A stretch of DNA of 64,000 nt from Aplysia californica (taxonomy: Eukaryota > Mollusca > Gastropoda > Aplysiida > Aplysiidae), in contig NW_004797289.1 of NCBI RefSeq assembly GCF_000002075.1, forward strand, positions 256,691 to 320,690, written 5' to 3'. Shown piece by piece: positions 1-12,513 of the stretch. The notes under the pieces are model-generated. The model was not told where the DNA came from and searched no databases. It saw nothing but the letters and a program-made list of their open reading frames with translations. Position numbers and translations under genes: made by a program. Positions within the stretch are counted from its first letter, which is position 1, and each line of letters opens with the position of its first letter.

Positions 1-35
1 GTATGTGTGTGTGTGTGTGTGTGGTGTGTGTGGGT

Positions 36-77
<42 letters not shown>
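1..77. repeat. (TG)n microsatellite at window edge
   Basis: Almost pure TG dinucleotides with a few interruptions; it runs off the left edge. Any open frame here is a by-product of the repeat. Confidence 0.95.
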
Positions 78-1730
78 TGTGTTTGTTCATATAATGCATC
101 CTGTATGCACTCTATGCAAGCATTTCCCTGACTGTCCCTTTCCTTTTCTCAATTTTTGCTTTCTCTTTCTCTTGGCTAAAGATGAAAATGTAGAGGAGAG
201 GGATGCAAGGTCATCTTAAGTTAATAATAGAATTGTGTCAACTTCATGTTGACCTGAGGAAAACAAACAAAACACCTTACGAAGAACAGCTCTTAATAAT
301 ATATATATATATATGTGCTTTTTAAAAGAATCCTATACCATAAAAGTAAAAGCAACAAATCTTCCTCACTCTAGTTCATTCATTACAACACTCTAAGTTC
401 ATCAACAGACACACAAAAACAAACCAACATTCCCACCTTACAGTATCATGAGCTATATAGAGTTTACAGTTACAGGCTACAACTACAAGAACTATTCAGG
501 CTCAAAATCTAATCAATTCATACCCCACTTTCTACCCAATCAAACAAAGGCGTAAGAGGTAAATTTCAGAACTAATGACACCCCCTTTCTACAAAAGTTA
601 ACATGCACTGAGCTATAGAGCAGCTGCGATCAAAGCTATCAACTCATGACTCTCACTCTCAGTGTAGCAACCGCCAGGCGACATGATGATAAGATTGTCA
701 TTGCAGGAACCACTGACGCACTGAGCTTGATAACCGAGCAGGGCTATGTTATCATTACGTTTCAAAGCTCGTACTAGATCTAGAGCCAATGTAATGGGAC
801 ATTGTTGGGGTCATAATCATAATACCAAATACTCACAGAATATTACGACAGGTCAGAAACGACTACAAAATCCATAAGTCACACGAGAGCCGTCCTGTGA
901 CTGAAAACCGCCTGTTGCTTCCCACACTGCTACTCAGCTAGATCTACTACCCGTTCAGTAACAGGCAGACATAGAGCTATTAGGCCTTCTCCTTCCACAA
1001 AGCCACAAACTGCTGTTCCTATCGACCAGTTGGCAGTAGCTCGTGCCTGTCTGTTTTCTGGCAAAGCGCTCAGCAGGCCCATGTCTGTGTGAGCGGCGCA
1101 GCATTAGCATAGCCGAGCGCGGCCTCGCTCTCACGCGCATAAGCAATGCCACTCTCACACTCACACACACGCACACACACACACACACACTACGTTCACT
1201 CACTCTCTCACTCGCCAGCTACCCTTGGGCCGCGCGTCGTGAGTTATTGACTGTGACTGTGGGTCCGTGAATGTGAGGCAACAGCCACCCGTTAGGCTAG
1301 TCTAGAAACTAAACGAGGCTTTTGCTGCGCTAACTCCGTTTATATTAAAAATGTTGCCAGCGACTTAAGGGGGATAAGAGGGCAAAAAGGGAGAGAGATG
1401 GGGGGAAAAAAAGGGGTAGTGCAGCAGATGTCCCAGAGGTGTTCAATAAAAAAAAGGTCAAAGCTTTCAACTTGTTGATTGACGAATATATTATAACAGA
1501 TAATGCTATTACAATAATATTGCTTTTGTGGTTTCAACTTTGAGGACTAGACCCCGTGGATTTGTATTTTACTGTAAACGTCATCTGGCTTTAATAAGCA
1601 CCGTGAACTAATGCGGGTGTTTCAGAGATGTTGAATAAAATTTGAAGCTTTTGACGAGTTCATAACGTTCATTATAATATTAGACTATTGTTATTGTCGC
1701 TGGAGAAATGAAAGGCCCCGCATAGATAAA
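78..1730. other. non-genic stretch, no gene recognised
   Basis: No coding pattern was recognised. It contains a short (AT)n run near 300. Positions about 1060-1260 are richer in C, G and CpG than their surroundings and end in a (CA)n run at about 1164-1190, which could be a promoter-like island, but no exon is visible beside it. The segments near 1435-1520 and 1615-1695 look weakly alike (both carry a TTCAATAAA- or TTGAATAAA-type stretch followed by AAGCTTT), possibly an old direct duplication. Confidence 0.5.
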
Positions 1731-2256
1731 CGGGGGCTCTCGTGGCCTAGGGGTTAAGGTGTTGGCCTCTCATTCAAAGGTCCCGGGTTCGAATCCGGGT
1801 AGCGACCGAAAAATTTTCTTCTCTAAAATTGTCTCCTTTCACCTCCTTTCCTGCTCTCTAGCAATGTTCTGTTGTCTGCTTTCATTTCCACTTTCTGCCC
1901 CCACCCCTCACCTCCTTTGCCCCCTCCTCTGGGCTCCTGACGCTTTCTGCAGCCTTTCTACTGCTACTCCTTGGCTCCTCCTTACTGCTGTCTTTCTGCC
2001 ACACCCCTGATCTTCTGGTAGGAAAGATCTACACCTAGCCTTCTCGGACAAGGGCGAAAAATCTCGGAGGGCCCGTGTGCAAGTTGCGCACGTTAAAGAT
2101 CCCTTGGTGGTCTAAAATCGATAAGAGTAGGCTTCGGCCGCCACACGGGCAAAATTCAAAATTTCCTACCAACTGAAAATATTAGGTGTGTCCCGCGCGC
2201 TCATATGACCTATGCAGTTGCGAGCGCCGTAAAACACCTTACAAAAACAAACAAAT
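1731..2256 (+). mobile_element. tRNA-derived SINE, family A, full-length copy
   Basis: The head is tRNA-like: an A-box-like TGGCCTAGGGGTTAAGG and a B box GGTTCGAATCC, about 75 bp together, so it should carry an internal Pol III promoter. A pyrimidine-rich body follows, then a conserved block with GTTGCGCACGTTAAAGATCCC. The 3' tail holds CTCATATGACC...GCAGTTGCGAGCGCCG and ends in an A-rich (ACAAA)n run. Other copies lie at about 40809-41325 and, lacking the head, 58003-58300. It resembles a tRNA gene only at its 5' end; length and tail show a SINE. Confidence 0.85.
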
Positions 2257-2344
2257 AGATTAACACGAATCACTAGGCACCAAGCATCATGAATCTATGC
2301 GTGGATGGGTGTGAACATGAGTGCATATGTCTGTGTTTGTGCAC

Positions 2345-2569
<225 letters not shown>

Positions 2570-4990
2570 TAATTTTTCATAAATTATACTAAAATTAACA
2601 GGAGGAGCGCCCGAGATCAAATCTAAGTACACATGTAAGTAAGTTAGGCATAGAACAATCTCTTGATACGAACTTTTATTTTTGCACAGCTACCAGAAAT
2701 GCTATGGAAACGGCCGCCATCTCGAAAATAAACAAAAAATTTCAAATTCTGAAGGCTTTGTTGGGGGGGGGGGCTACACCTGAAGGCTATCTCGCTTATT
2801 AGTGGAACAAATTTTACCAAATTTCACACACATGACATTAAGCATAGACAGGAGTCTTAAAATCCGCAGAGAAAACAGTTTCGTGTCAATGGCTACGGCG
2901 GCCATGTTGGATTATATTGACACGTCTAACGTAATGAATACCACACTTTTTCTTCATGGAAATAGATTGTTAATTTTGAATGCATGTCAACAAACATTAG
3001 ATCTACAAATTTGTCTCTTGAATTTTTCCTAAACGGATTAGGAACATTTTTATGAATTTTTTTCTGAGGTAGCATTCAAGTTTGCAAAAAATCTGTGAAA
3101 GCCCACACTCGAGACACCACCAACAAAAAACCGTTCCATATAAAAAAAATTCAAGAGAGCAATTTTTTATATTACATCTTCTCTTCAATCTGTTTAAATT
3201 TAATGAACATGGAATGAAAAACTTAAACGGTGCAGTTATTTTAAAAACTTTATAGAAAAACCGTTTTTTGAGAAAACGGGGCGATAAAAAGAAAATTAAA
3301 GTAAAAGATTGACTTCATGAGGAAAAGGTGGTGACAAACATTCCCAGTATGGGAATAAATAAGGCTTTAGGGGGTTCTAATGCTATAAAATAGTTGTAAG
3401 AGAGGCTGAAGAAGCTAAATATGCCTACAACTCAAAGAATTGGGTTTTTTAGGGTGTTGCCCCCCCCCCCCCCCCCCCTTAATTTTGGACCAAATTTAGT
3501 GTAAGTATATCCAACCAATCACTGTTATTGTAACAAGGAGTACTTTTTAAAAGGTGTAAAAGAAAAAAAAAAAGAGAATTTTCTCAATGTATAGTATAGA
3601 TACATATATAAATTTACGACTGGAATAATAATTTTCTCAATCGTCTCCATGCTATTCCTAGACAAAGAATTGGTTGACCTTAAAAAATCAGCCAACATCT
3701 CAATTTGCATAGCTTGACCCAAAATCAGCAAAATCGAGATCTCGAGTCGCTTCTCCCGTTAATTAATTAAATTTGTAACGTGTTTAAAAAGAATGAAAAA
3801 AAAATCAACATGATTTTCATTTATTGAGGAAAGGATATATAATTTCTGTTTATTTTTCATCTCTACCCGTAAATGTATTATACAGTTTGTGCACAGTAGA
3901 GATAGTGTATGATATAATAAAAAATATAATTCAAAAAGTCAAAGCACCCGGTATATAATAATCAACATAATTCAACAGAGACATACAATAAGTTCACTAG
4001 GACTACTTATTCCACAAATTAATCAAGAAATCATTAACAGTAATTGGCGACCCAGTAGCATATAGTATAGCACTAAAGCAAACAAATCCCAATAACGAAC
4101 ATTAACACCACTTAAGGTTGATCTTACCCACTGCAGTGCCAAAAAATAGAAAAACTACATACAATATGAATCAAAGAGGGGACGAAGTCTTACTCCATTA
4201 GAAAATAACAATTAAAGTTTTGTTCTTTTTCTTTTATTATTATGACTCATATATGATATTTATAACGACAACACAAATCTTTCTACATCATCGTTATTGC
4301 TACTCTATTCAACTTCACATTAAATTCAAAGCTATCTCTATTATAAATTTTATAAGGTCGCTGACAGACCATAGCTGCGGTCCCTGACCCGACCCCATTT
4401 TCAAGATTGGACATTTATACATATAATGCCTTAACCATTTAACTGAAAGTAGTGAAAGAAATAGGCTAGGTTTTACATTTTTTTGTTTCTAAAACCATTG
4501 CTAAAGTCAATGTATCTCATCTGAAATATAGTCTTTGTAAGTACAATAGTGAGGGCTAACCTTTACTTTCTCATCAATTAGTGAGAGGTTTTCTTTGCAA
4601 GCTGAACGTTTTTCAAGAACTCAGTAACATGATTAGAACATTAGATTATATATATAGAGAACACAATCATAGGCTGGAATTAAAAATGGCCGAAACTCAA
4701 TCAAATCATCATCTCCTTAATTTTTGCACTTTATCCATTTCTTAACCTGACAAAAGCCAATCAACGGACATTCATTGTACTTCAGTTATAATACTGAAAT
4801 AAAACAACATTCCGATTTAGTAAAATTGCGATCATAATATTTATAACATTACTTCAAAGTTTCTATTGAAGTAGGAAGTAGGAGTGAACCACACCAATTT
4901 CAGCACTAGACACAACAGTTTAAGGGCTGCATTGTTCCACATTTCATTTATGGCTCTGAGATGATGGCAAGGAAAAGAAATCAAACAAAG
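2570..4990. other. AT-rich non-genic stretch with unclassified repeat-like sequence
   Basis: No gene seen. About 2640-3480 has the feel of a mobile-element interior: the motif GGCCGCCAT (2710) and its near mirror GGCGGCCATGTTGG (2898) face each other, and a poly(G) run (2763) and a poly(C) run (3461) lie within. No terminal repeats were found, so it is left unclassified. About 3500-4990 is AT-rich, apparently unique, and may be distal 3' flank of the PhyH gene on the minus strand. Confidence 0.35.
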
Positions 4991-5009
4991 TAGTACAAAA
5001 TGCACCTGA

Positions 5010-5340
5010 TGAAGAAGCCACGCAGGCCGCTCAATGATTAAAACAATCAGGAAAAGACCAAAAAATGCAGTTTCAGGGACACTTGAAGAAACATAAAGGC
5101 CTTGAACATGTAGCTTTCACTGACAAAATTGAAGGCTACAGGAGGCAGGGGTAGTTGTTGACACAGAGCAACCTACTTGGAGGATCTTAATAGATGGGTA
5201 ACTGGGAAAGATCAGGATAATGTAGCTTTTTTGAGAGCATCAACAAAGGAATTGTCTGTCCTAGATCAGGCGCTTGATGAGGATGATGTTAATGATGATA
5301 GTGCATAATACAGGCAAAAATGCCAGTTGCTTTAAAAAAA
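5010..5340 (+). pseudogene. worn LINE (non-LTR) pol 3' end, RTE/endonuclease-RT type
   Basis: Conceptual translation in shifting frames gives the tail seen after the reverse transcriptase of many RTE-like non-LTR elements: a GHLKKHKGLEHVAF-like block, a KIEGYRRQG block (the usual basic G-R-x-R-Q linker), then TYLEDLNRWVTGKDQDN and VAFLRAST. At least one frameshift and one stop break it. The order of blocks matches the family; the 5' end is lost. It lies downstream of the PhyH gene on the opposite strand. Recognition rests on family memory only. Confidence 0.6.
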
Positions 5341-7714
5341 AGTGCAATGATATAATAATGTTTGATTTCCTATATCCTGTTGCATCGTTTAGGGTCTCTT
5401 TAGGGGTTGAACATTAATATTATATTACATAGGAGTAAAACTTAAAGTAGGTATAAAAATAAGTTAAATAATCAATAACATGCATTTACTCCTCTTAAAT
5501 AAATTTCTCTGAGATATAAAACCAAAAAGACAGAAAATTTCTCAGAACCCTGCGGAGAAATGATTTTACTGTTTACCGTCTCTGTCAACATAACTCATGA
5601 GATAATTTAGGAAGCAGGTTGTTTTGACCTCGCATGTAGGGATCAACCCTGGCACAGATGATACAGTATCCCAGCAGAAAGACTGAGATGGTTGATAAGA
5701 TTAAAATAGGCTCCTCCGCACAGAAACTGAATACTCATCTTTTGCGTGCAGGGTAAAGAACCTATTAACCATCACATCTGTCACTATCAGCATACATCAG
5801 TCCATTGGGAATAAAGGGAGGTAGGCTTACATCACATCAACATGCAAATAGTAGAAACATCAAGAGTAAAAATACGTCGCTACATTACATTTTGATTATC
5901 ACAACTTGAATCTCCTGCAAATTTGGAATGTCAGAAAAAACAAACAAGTTACAGCTATGTCCAAGCAAGCCACAAGAAAAATAATAAAAATCTTAAAGAT
6001 CTCCAGTCTTTATCCTTCAACTTCTAAGTTCAAATGACATAGAACTACAGGTCAACTTTATATGTTTTGCATACAATACTTTTATCCTTATCTTGAGCTA
6101 AAAATTTGATACCCAAAAAATGTTTTCAACTTTAACATAAACATAATTTTGGGGCTACTTTATAATTTATGTCTTTTAAAAACTCTAAAACCTTCTGCTT
6201 AGTGAAATTAGTTCAGAAATACATCAACACATGTGGAAATACATGATTTCTTACTTTAAATTTACATACATGCACATAGAAAAATACTTTTGTATTTTCT
6301 GTCTTTGTTAAAGCTTAAAATCACAAAAATATGTCACATCAGCCATCATTTTCATCCTCATGTTTATCATTTTAAATACAGAACACCCCCCCCCCCCTTG
6401 TTAAACATCTAAAAGACAAACAAAAAACAACCAATTTTTCTTGGCTTCTGGACATTACTGGTTCAGAATAAACATTACAAAGGCCACCATACACTATACA
6501 TACCATGTAGTAGATGTATTCAGCACCATTGTATCAAACCACACTATAACAAATCTACAAACTCACTTAATTCTCCTCGTCCCTTAGTAAAAGAAGAGGT
6601 TACCAATATTTAAAAATTTGACAATTCAATTGAATTAGCCAAACTATTTGATGCTTTTTAACAAAAAATGAACAACGAGGGTCCCAATTTGGTGCCAGAA
6701 CTTCAACAAGCCATGAGTAAAATTGCAAGACTTTCTATCCCAGTTTGAGGACCATGCAAGAACAGCAGCTTATGAAAATATGGCACATGTAATACATATT
6801 ATAAAATAACAAATTAGGTAATAAAATTCTTGTGTAGTAAGTATAACTCTGAGTAAAGTCTTAAGAGATTTTATTCTTAAATTTCTTTGAAAATGTAACC
6901 AGTGCAACATTTAAAACAGAATGAAATGAAACAGATTGGGGTCTTAATCCATTGTCTCAGAGTGGCCCGTGGAACCAGTTAGTGAGATGGCCACATTAGG
7001 ACAAGTGGCTTGTGCCACTAGCCGATGAGAACACCATAGTTTACTTCCAAATAAACACAAAAAAATCACCCAATACATTCATAGTACGACTAGTATTCTA
7101 TGCATAGATGTTAGGTTTTCTCCTTATGTGGGTCTGTTCAATTAGTTTAATGATAGTTTAAATGAAAAGAGATGTTTTTTAATAGGGCATTGTTCCAGTC
7201 TGTGGCTGCTGGGTAACAACTTCCAAGCTTAGCTGACTGTCCAAAAAAGGTGGTAACTTTGCGAAAAATTATCTTTTTACAATGAAAAATACGCATTCAA
7301 AAATGTAAGTAGATTGAATAAACTACACATAAAAACATTCCATAGTAATTTATATATAGATCTATATAATAAATATATATATATTTCTTTTTGTTGATGT
7401 TTCGCAAATTTGATATTATTGTTTTACAATGTTTTCCGTTCAGTTTGTATTATTGCAATGAATTACAATTTGATATTTTGGCCACGCATTTTACTTACGC
7501 TGACTTTACATTCATTTCCATTTTTTATGAGGTATAAAACACTGCTGTAGCTTAATTTAAGGAGAAATTATAGCCCACTATACAAGTATATTCCGTCCAA
7601 GGGTGGAAAAAAAAAATGGAGACAAAGGGTTAAGAAAAATATCCCAAAGTTGCCTCCAAGACATTTTTTTAATGACTACAACTTCAGGAATGTAAAAATA
7701 GAAATACAAATTTG
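5341..7714 (-). other. probable 3' UTR and flank of the PhyH gene
   Basis: AT-rich, apparently single-copy sequence directly downstream of the stop codon of the minus-strand PhyH gene. No other gene seen. Minus-strand AATAAA candidates occur (for example TTTATT on the plus strand at 6870-6875, about 840 bases past the stop), so the true 3' end is not fixed. It contains a poly(C) run at about 6387-6398. Confidence 0.35.
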
Positions 7715-8539
7715 TTATGCTCGAGAGGTTGGAATAACCAGATGACTGAAAGGCTCATAGGGAGGGGGAAGCTCACAATCTTCGTCATTTTCTTCTAAAA
7801 GTTTCCTGTCATTGTCTGTCATTTGATCCTTAAATTTTTCAGCATCAAACTCCAAAGTATGAACAGATTTATTATTATCCCCTTCATAAGGCAACAGGCC
7901 CATAAGTCTCTTTGCCGTATCACGAGTAGCTATTTCCGGGAGTGTGTTGAGTGGGTTCGGATCCTCTGTCATACCTTCTTCAAGTTTTGAGGAGAAAATA
8001 AAGACGCCTCTTGACGGCCAATGGCACGTAAGCTGTAGATTTTCATAAGCTTGTTTCTTCAACTTCAGATCTAATTTTTTTGCCCAAACTGCTGGAGTCA
8101 TACACACGAAGACGACCCACCTCCAACGACCTGGGTTTCTCCTGCCTTCTATAGGACGTGCATTAGCATGCAGGAGTCTCGAATCCCACAACACCATACC
8201 CCCCTTTGGGCACGGAACTCTTGTAAGCCTACAACCTTTCTCTGTCAGCCATTCTAAATCCTCAGGAGTCAGTTTGGTGCAGCGTTTTTGACCAATTCTG
8301 TTGTGAAGATCATCAAAATGTTTATGCGAACCCTCAACAACTTCAAAAGTCCAGTCCTCTTCTTCACAATCTTCCAGGTAGACTGCCCCTTGATATGCAT
8401 GGAGTCCTAGTCTGTAGGCCGGCTGGTCAACATGCAGCCATGACTGGCCAGGAGCCCAAAATATTTCCTCATTTTCTTCAGGAGGCCTTCCTACAGCAAT
8501 AGCATCAATACTCGACAGCAACTTTTCTGTTTTCCACAA
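7715..8539 (-). CDS. PhyH gene exon 2 (residues 85-358 and stop)
   Basis: Single 825-base open exon beginning LWKTEKLL and ending at a stop codon at 7715. It carries the whole catalytic core (HVD and distal His). Confidence 0.88.
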   Translation of the reverse strand: MWKTEKLLSSIDAIAVGRPPEENEEIFWAPGQSWLHVDQPAYRLGLHAYQGAVYLEDCEEEDWTFEVVEGSHKHFDDLHNRIGQKRCTKLTPEDLEWLTEKGCRLTRVPCPKGGMVLWDSRLLHANARPIEGRRNPGRWRWVVFVCMTPAVWAKKLDLKLKKQAYENLQLTCHWPSRGVFIFSSKLEEGMTEDPNPLNTLPEIATRDTAKRLMGLLPYEGDNNKSVHTLEFDAEKFKDQMTDNDRKLLEENDEDCELPPPYEPFSHLVIPTSRA

Positions 8540-9624
8540 CTGTGATGGTTAGAAAAAAACAAAACATTTGTTAATTTACAAATTTTATCTTTCCAGCACA
8601 AACAAGCTTAATATGTGTGTGTTTGCGAGCATGCGTGTACATGTAAATTGGTTAATTTTGTCTTTTCAATTTATAACTGGAAATGTAACAGCACTATTTT
8701 GTCTTTCTATTGTATCCCCCTTTCATTTAAATATTTGCCAAATGCCCTGGTATATATGAGGAAACAAACTTGATCAGTCAAGGGGACATCCAAACCTGAG
8801 CTGGGTTTGAATTACTTTTCTCATTCTCCCAGTAATATTTATATTCCTCTCACCCCTGGATCTGACTTTGGACCAAGTGAACCACTTTCAAAAGATCTAC
8901 AGGACCATAAACATCAACTTCAACAACAGTACTCTATGCTAAGACCAACGTAACTCTCAATTCAAACATTTTTTGGTGAGTTTAATCAAACGTTTGTTTT
9001 ACTCTGTTATTTACATCACAAGCCTGAAGTTAATTTTCACCTAGCATTTTACCTTACAACTCATTTAATTTGAAACACAGTAATACAGTAATTTAACATG
9101 AGACCAGTGCTCATTAGATGTGACATCCTGTTCCATGAACAGTTCTAAATTCTAAACACTATTAAAAAAATGACATGTACGTCTCAGTAATAGGTATCAA
9201 AGCCATCTCAGAAAGCCTATATTAACACAAAATTTAAAACTAAGGGACAGAGAGCATTTTAAACTTTTTCCTCAAATTGTTGAAAGCCTCTATTTGATTG
9301 AAAAACTGGTAAGAATGAAACAAACAAAACAAACTCATATAAAAAACAACATTTTTAAACTCAGAAACAAACCTGAGAAAAGACAGGATAGCACTTAAGC
9401 CTGATATCCCAGGAGGTGCTCATATGACCAACACTGTACTTTTGAATGAGGGAGTGTTTGGTCTGAGGCCAGGTACCTTCTGGGAATCCGTTCAGCCAGT
9501 CACGATACGCACCCTGATACTCATCACACACCTCTCTGGGAAACACGCCTCTTACAACTGTGTAGCCCTTTTCTTTCAACTCCTTTCGATTAAGCTCGGT
9601 GAACACTTTATCCAGAGCCGACAT
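7715..9624 (-). CDS. phytanoyl-CoA dioxygenase (PhyH) family protein, 2 exons, 358 aa
   Basis: Exons (minus): 9624-9373 and 8539-7715, phase 0 junction, donor CAG|GTTTGT and acceptor CATCACAG|TTG. PhyH-family enzymes are Fe(II)/2-oxoglutarate dioxygenases with a double-stranded beta-helix that hydroxylate a small molecule or acyl thioester. Seen here: an N-terminal helix leading to GYTVVRGVF (about residues 20-28), the metal motif HVD (H120, D122) in SWLHVDQPAYR, the distal histidine H208 in WDSRLLHANARP after the turn KGG, and arginines R217-R224 placed to hold 2-oxoglutarate. All three metal ligands are present, so it should be active. The C-terminus is acidic and carries PPPY (a WW-domain-binding-type motif). 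I see no peroxisomal PTS2, nor a SKL-type end, so it is not classic PHYH; the substrate is unknown. Start chosen at the ATG giving MSALDKVF; no in-frame ATG was seen just upstream. Confidence 0.85.
8540..9372 (-). other. PhyH gene intron
   Basis: 833 bp, GT-AG, AT-rich, with no recognised repeat or second gene. Confidence 0.8.
9373..9624 (-). CDS. PhyH gene exon 1 (residues 1-84)
   Basis: Encodes MSALDKVF...CYPVFSQ and ends at a phase 0 donor (CAG|GTTTGT). Any upstream non-coding exon was not identified. Confidence 0.85.
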
Positions 9625-11407
9625 CTTCACAACACTACTTTTATTTTTTTAATTTAAAGTTGAACCTGTTCAGAACAGAATACATAAATAATACATATAT
9701 TATATATCAGAACAAAATAGCTTCCAAACACATGAAGAGGGCAAATAATATTTTCACAAAATTCACTGTTAACAGTATTGCAGGTTGAGCACCATTTTTA
9801 TAACTAAAACTTGATATAGTCAGTTTATAAATATAAACTCATACACAACAGTTTTAGGATGACAAGCTATCTTACTCTGAGAAACCAACGCACAGGGGGG
9901 AAATTACAATAAAACTAACCAGACTGGGGAAGCAATAGGCTTAATTAATTGTTGCTAAAGAGTTATAGCCGGGACAGGGAAGATGAAGCATGTAGAAAAA
10001 TGTGTCAGTCTAAAATTATTTTTCTCTAGCAGGTATCAAACGTTTGGTTTAGAATCCTCTTTACTGTAACATTTTGAACTCTTTAAAAAGTCCATGTTGA
10101 TAGGTGAAAGAGTAAGGCAAGCCATTTTCAATTCCTTCCATTTATCAAATTTTTGTAAATTTGCTCCAACAATTAAAGCACAGCACCAACAGAAAGAAAA
10201 TCACACAAAAAATATTTTATATTATGGGTTGGTTTCTTTGTAACTATGCCATTTTGATCCTGTCCATGTGCTCAATGTAAGTATCTGACGGAATATATGC
10301 ACTAAAGATGTTAAATGCAGATTATGGAGAGGATGGTACACCTAAATTATATCGCCGGGAAAGACGGAGTACCACCTGAAGATTGGAAATCAAAATTCTG
10401 AAATGTATCAATCTGACATCCCCGCAGCTGTTTTGCATGGGATTAATGGAAAGGATGGCAAAAATAGAATCCAAACAGCAAACTATTTCATTAAAATAAG
10501 CAGCAAAAATTTTTTAAAAAGAAAGAAAGAAAAAAAAAAGAAACGAATGAAAGTGTCCTGACAGAACTTGAAGGTGAAGTACATAGTCACAATTTATAAT
10601 ATGTGTGTACAAAACAGACCTGATGACAACTGTGCTGCAAGGGAAAAGTCGAGGCTTGGCAATGTGGAAGCTGACAATGGTCAACAACTTTATGAAGTAG
10701 TTCATCAAAGAAGAGACCAGGGCAGATGACAATCTGCTGCAGCAAGATGTAGGTACTAACTATATGGATGGACACGCCAAGGTGACAGGTGATTTAATTG
10801 TGCGTCTGGTCTTAAAATTGTTCTCGTTCTTTGCATCAATACACTCACTATAGATTCATAAAAATAAAAACCACCCTAATAATATTGTTATTGTTCTACC
10901 CAACTGACACGCTGTCGTGGCACTTGGTGATCTAGGCAAAGCTTTTATACTGTTAAAAGACTGATGATTTTGTCAGTTCACCTGAATCATCAGAATTCAG
11001 ATGCTCTATAGAATTAGACCTAAAGAGTGAGATGCATGATAGAACAACAATAAGTCTTTTATCATGGGAGTCATATTATTAAATTACTAAAAATTCCACT
11101 ACAAATACTGGTGGGAAGAATGAGGAAAGGTTCAATCACCTCTCTAATTATACCAAATTATGTAGATTATAATTATAATATAGGCGGCCTATATGATTAT
11201 GATAATGAATGATATTACACACTATTTCACACTAAACTTTATAAAGTCAGTGTTAATCTGAAGCCTTTAAAATGATTGAGTTCATAATGATTGGCCCTCC
11301 ATAAACAGTGTAATATCATTACCAGAAGTCAATTCCTGCTTAACAGCAGGGAAAGCAATATCACAGATGTGAAGAGTTAGGTTAATTCATGAATATATGA
11401 ACAAATT
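9625..11407. other. intergenic, upstream of the PhyH gene
   Basis: No gene recognised. It should contain the PhyH promoter close to 9625-9900, but no clear TATA or initiator element stands out in this AT-rich sequence. About 10610-10790 looks faintly protein-like in more than one frame and could be a very old mobile-element fragment; I could not identify it. Confidence 0.4.
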
Positions 11408-11712
11408 ACCACCCTGCATTTACCTTCGATGCCCCTGTGATCAGACCTCGTAAGTGCCAGAGAGAGAATTTTCCAGGAGAAGGAAAAAAACGGATCTATG
11501 TCAAAACTACTTTATCAAACCTCTTCAATTTTGTACAAAACCATTCAAAACAATGTTACTAAATGAGAGTTAGTTACTTTTTAAGAACAAATATTGATTT
11601 TCCTACGTTATGGCGCTTACGAGAAATGATTACACTGTCATGGTAGTGATCAAACCTCGTAAGGGACGACTATATGTCATTTACGAGGTTTGATCAGTGT
11701 GAAATGCAGGTA
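11408..11712. mobile_element. small inverted-repeat element (MITE candidate), about 305 bp
   Basis: The left part contains CCCTGCATTT...GATCAGACCTCGTAAGTG and the right part its inverted counterpart, CATTTACGAGGTTTGATC...AAATGCAGG. The right arm itself holds a perfect hairpin: GATCAAACCTCGTAA (about 11649-11663), 18 bases, then TTACGAGGTTTGATC (about 11682-11696). No coding capacity. The family and exact ends are unknown; no target duplication was confirmed. Confidence 0.55.
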
Positions 11713-12189
11713 GAGTGAATTTCTTAAGCCACAATATTTTCTCACAACAGAAAGACCGAACTTGTATTTTTATATATGTAGGTAGTGGCCAAGACAAAAA
11801 AAGTGAGAACAGGGAGATTCTTTCAGGGTAGGGTAGGATTCCCAGCCGGGCCATAATTAAAACGCTATTAGAGACAAGAGAAAAGTGCTAGGATTGGTTG
11901 GCCTTTTCCAGAATAAGGAGGCTGGATGACGCATGTAAGTTGTTTGACTCTTCATGTCCATGTGCATCAGTGCATTTTCTTATTTACGCATTTTACATAC
12001 AAACTTTTCAGAGCATCGGGAATTGAAATTTTATTAAAAATATTTATATTGTTGTCAGCAGTGTCAAATTAAATAATAAAGTACATATGCAATAATATAA
12101 TTATGTCATCAACAGAGGCTTATAAGTTATTGTGTACAAAAAAGTTGGTTCTTCAGTGATCATTGCATCGTTGCCTCTTGGTTTTTGTT

Positions 12190-12286
12190 TGTTTTATTTT
12201 TTGTTGTTTGTGTGTGTGCTTTGCTTTTTTGTTTGTTTGTTTGTTTGTTTGTTTTGTTTGTTTGTTTTTTCGGGGGGGGGGGGGGT
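12190..12286. repeat. (TTTG)n tract and poly(G) run
   Basis: TTTG/TGTTT repeats followed by a G run of about 13 at 12272-12284. Low complexity; open frames here are not credible. Confidence 0.9.
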
Positions 12287-12513
12287 TCAAACTTGTCCCA
12301 TGAATCAGCCTATTCAATTTTGCATTCTATCCTGCCATCTGAAGAATACAAATGTCTGTACGACATGGTTGCTTTTGGACCCTTCAGGTCTGATGGACTT
12401 CCAAGGGCCAGACTTTGTGAAATCCTTGAAGACTTCATGGTTGAGATTATAAAAGACTTTTGTAAGGTAATCCACTCACTCTCGCCTTGAAAAAATGAGT
12501 GCATAGTTCATTT

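Noticed and set aside
1040-1270. CpG-richer stretch as a gene promoter
   Set aside because: No exon follows on either strand within the visible sequence.
1731-1806. tRNA gene-like sequence with A and B boxes
   Set aside because: It continues into a SINE body and tail repeated elsewhere, and the acceptor stem is not a clean pair, so it is a SINE head.
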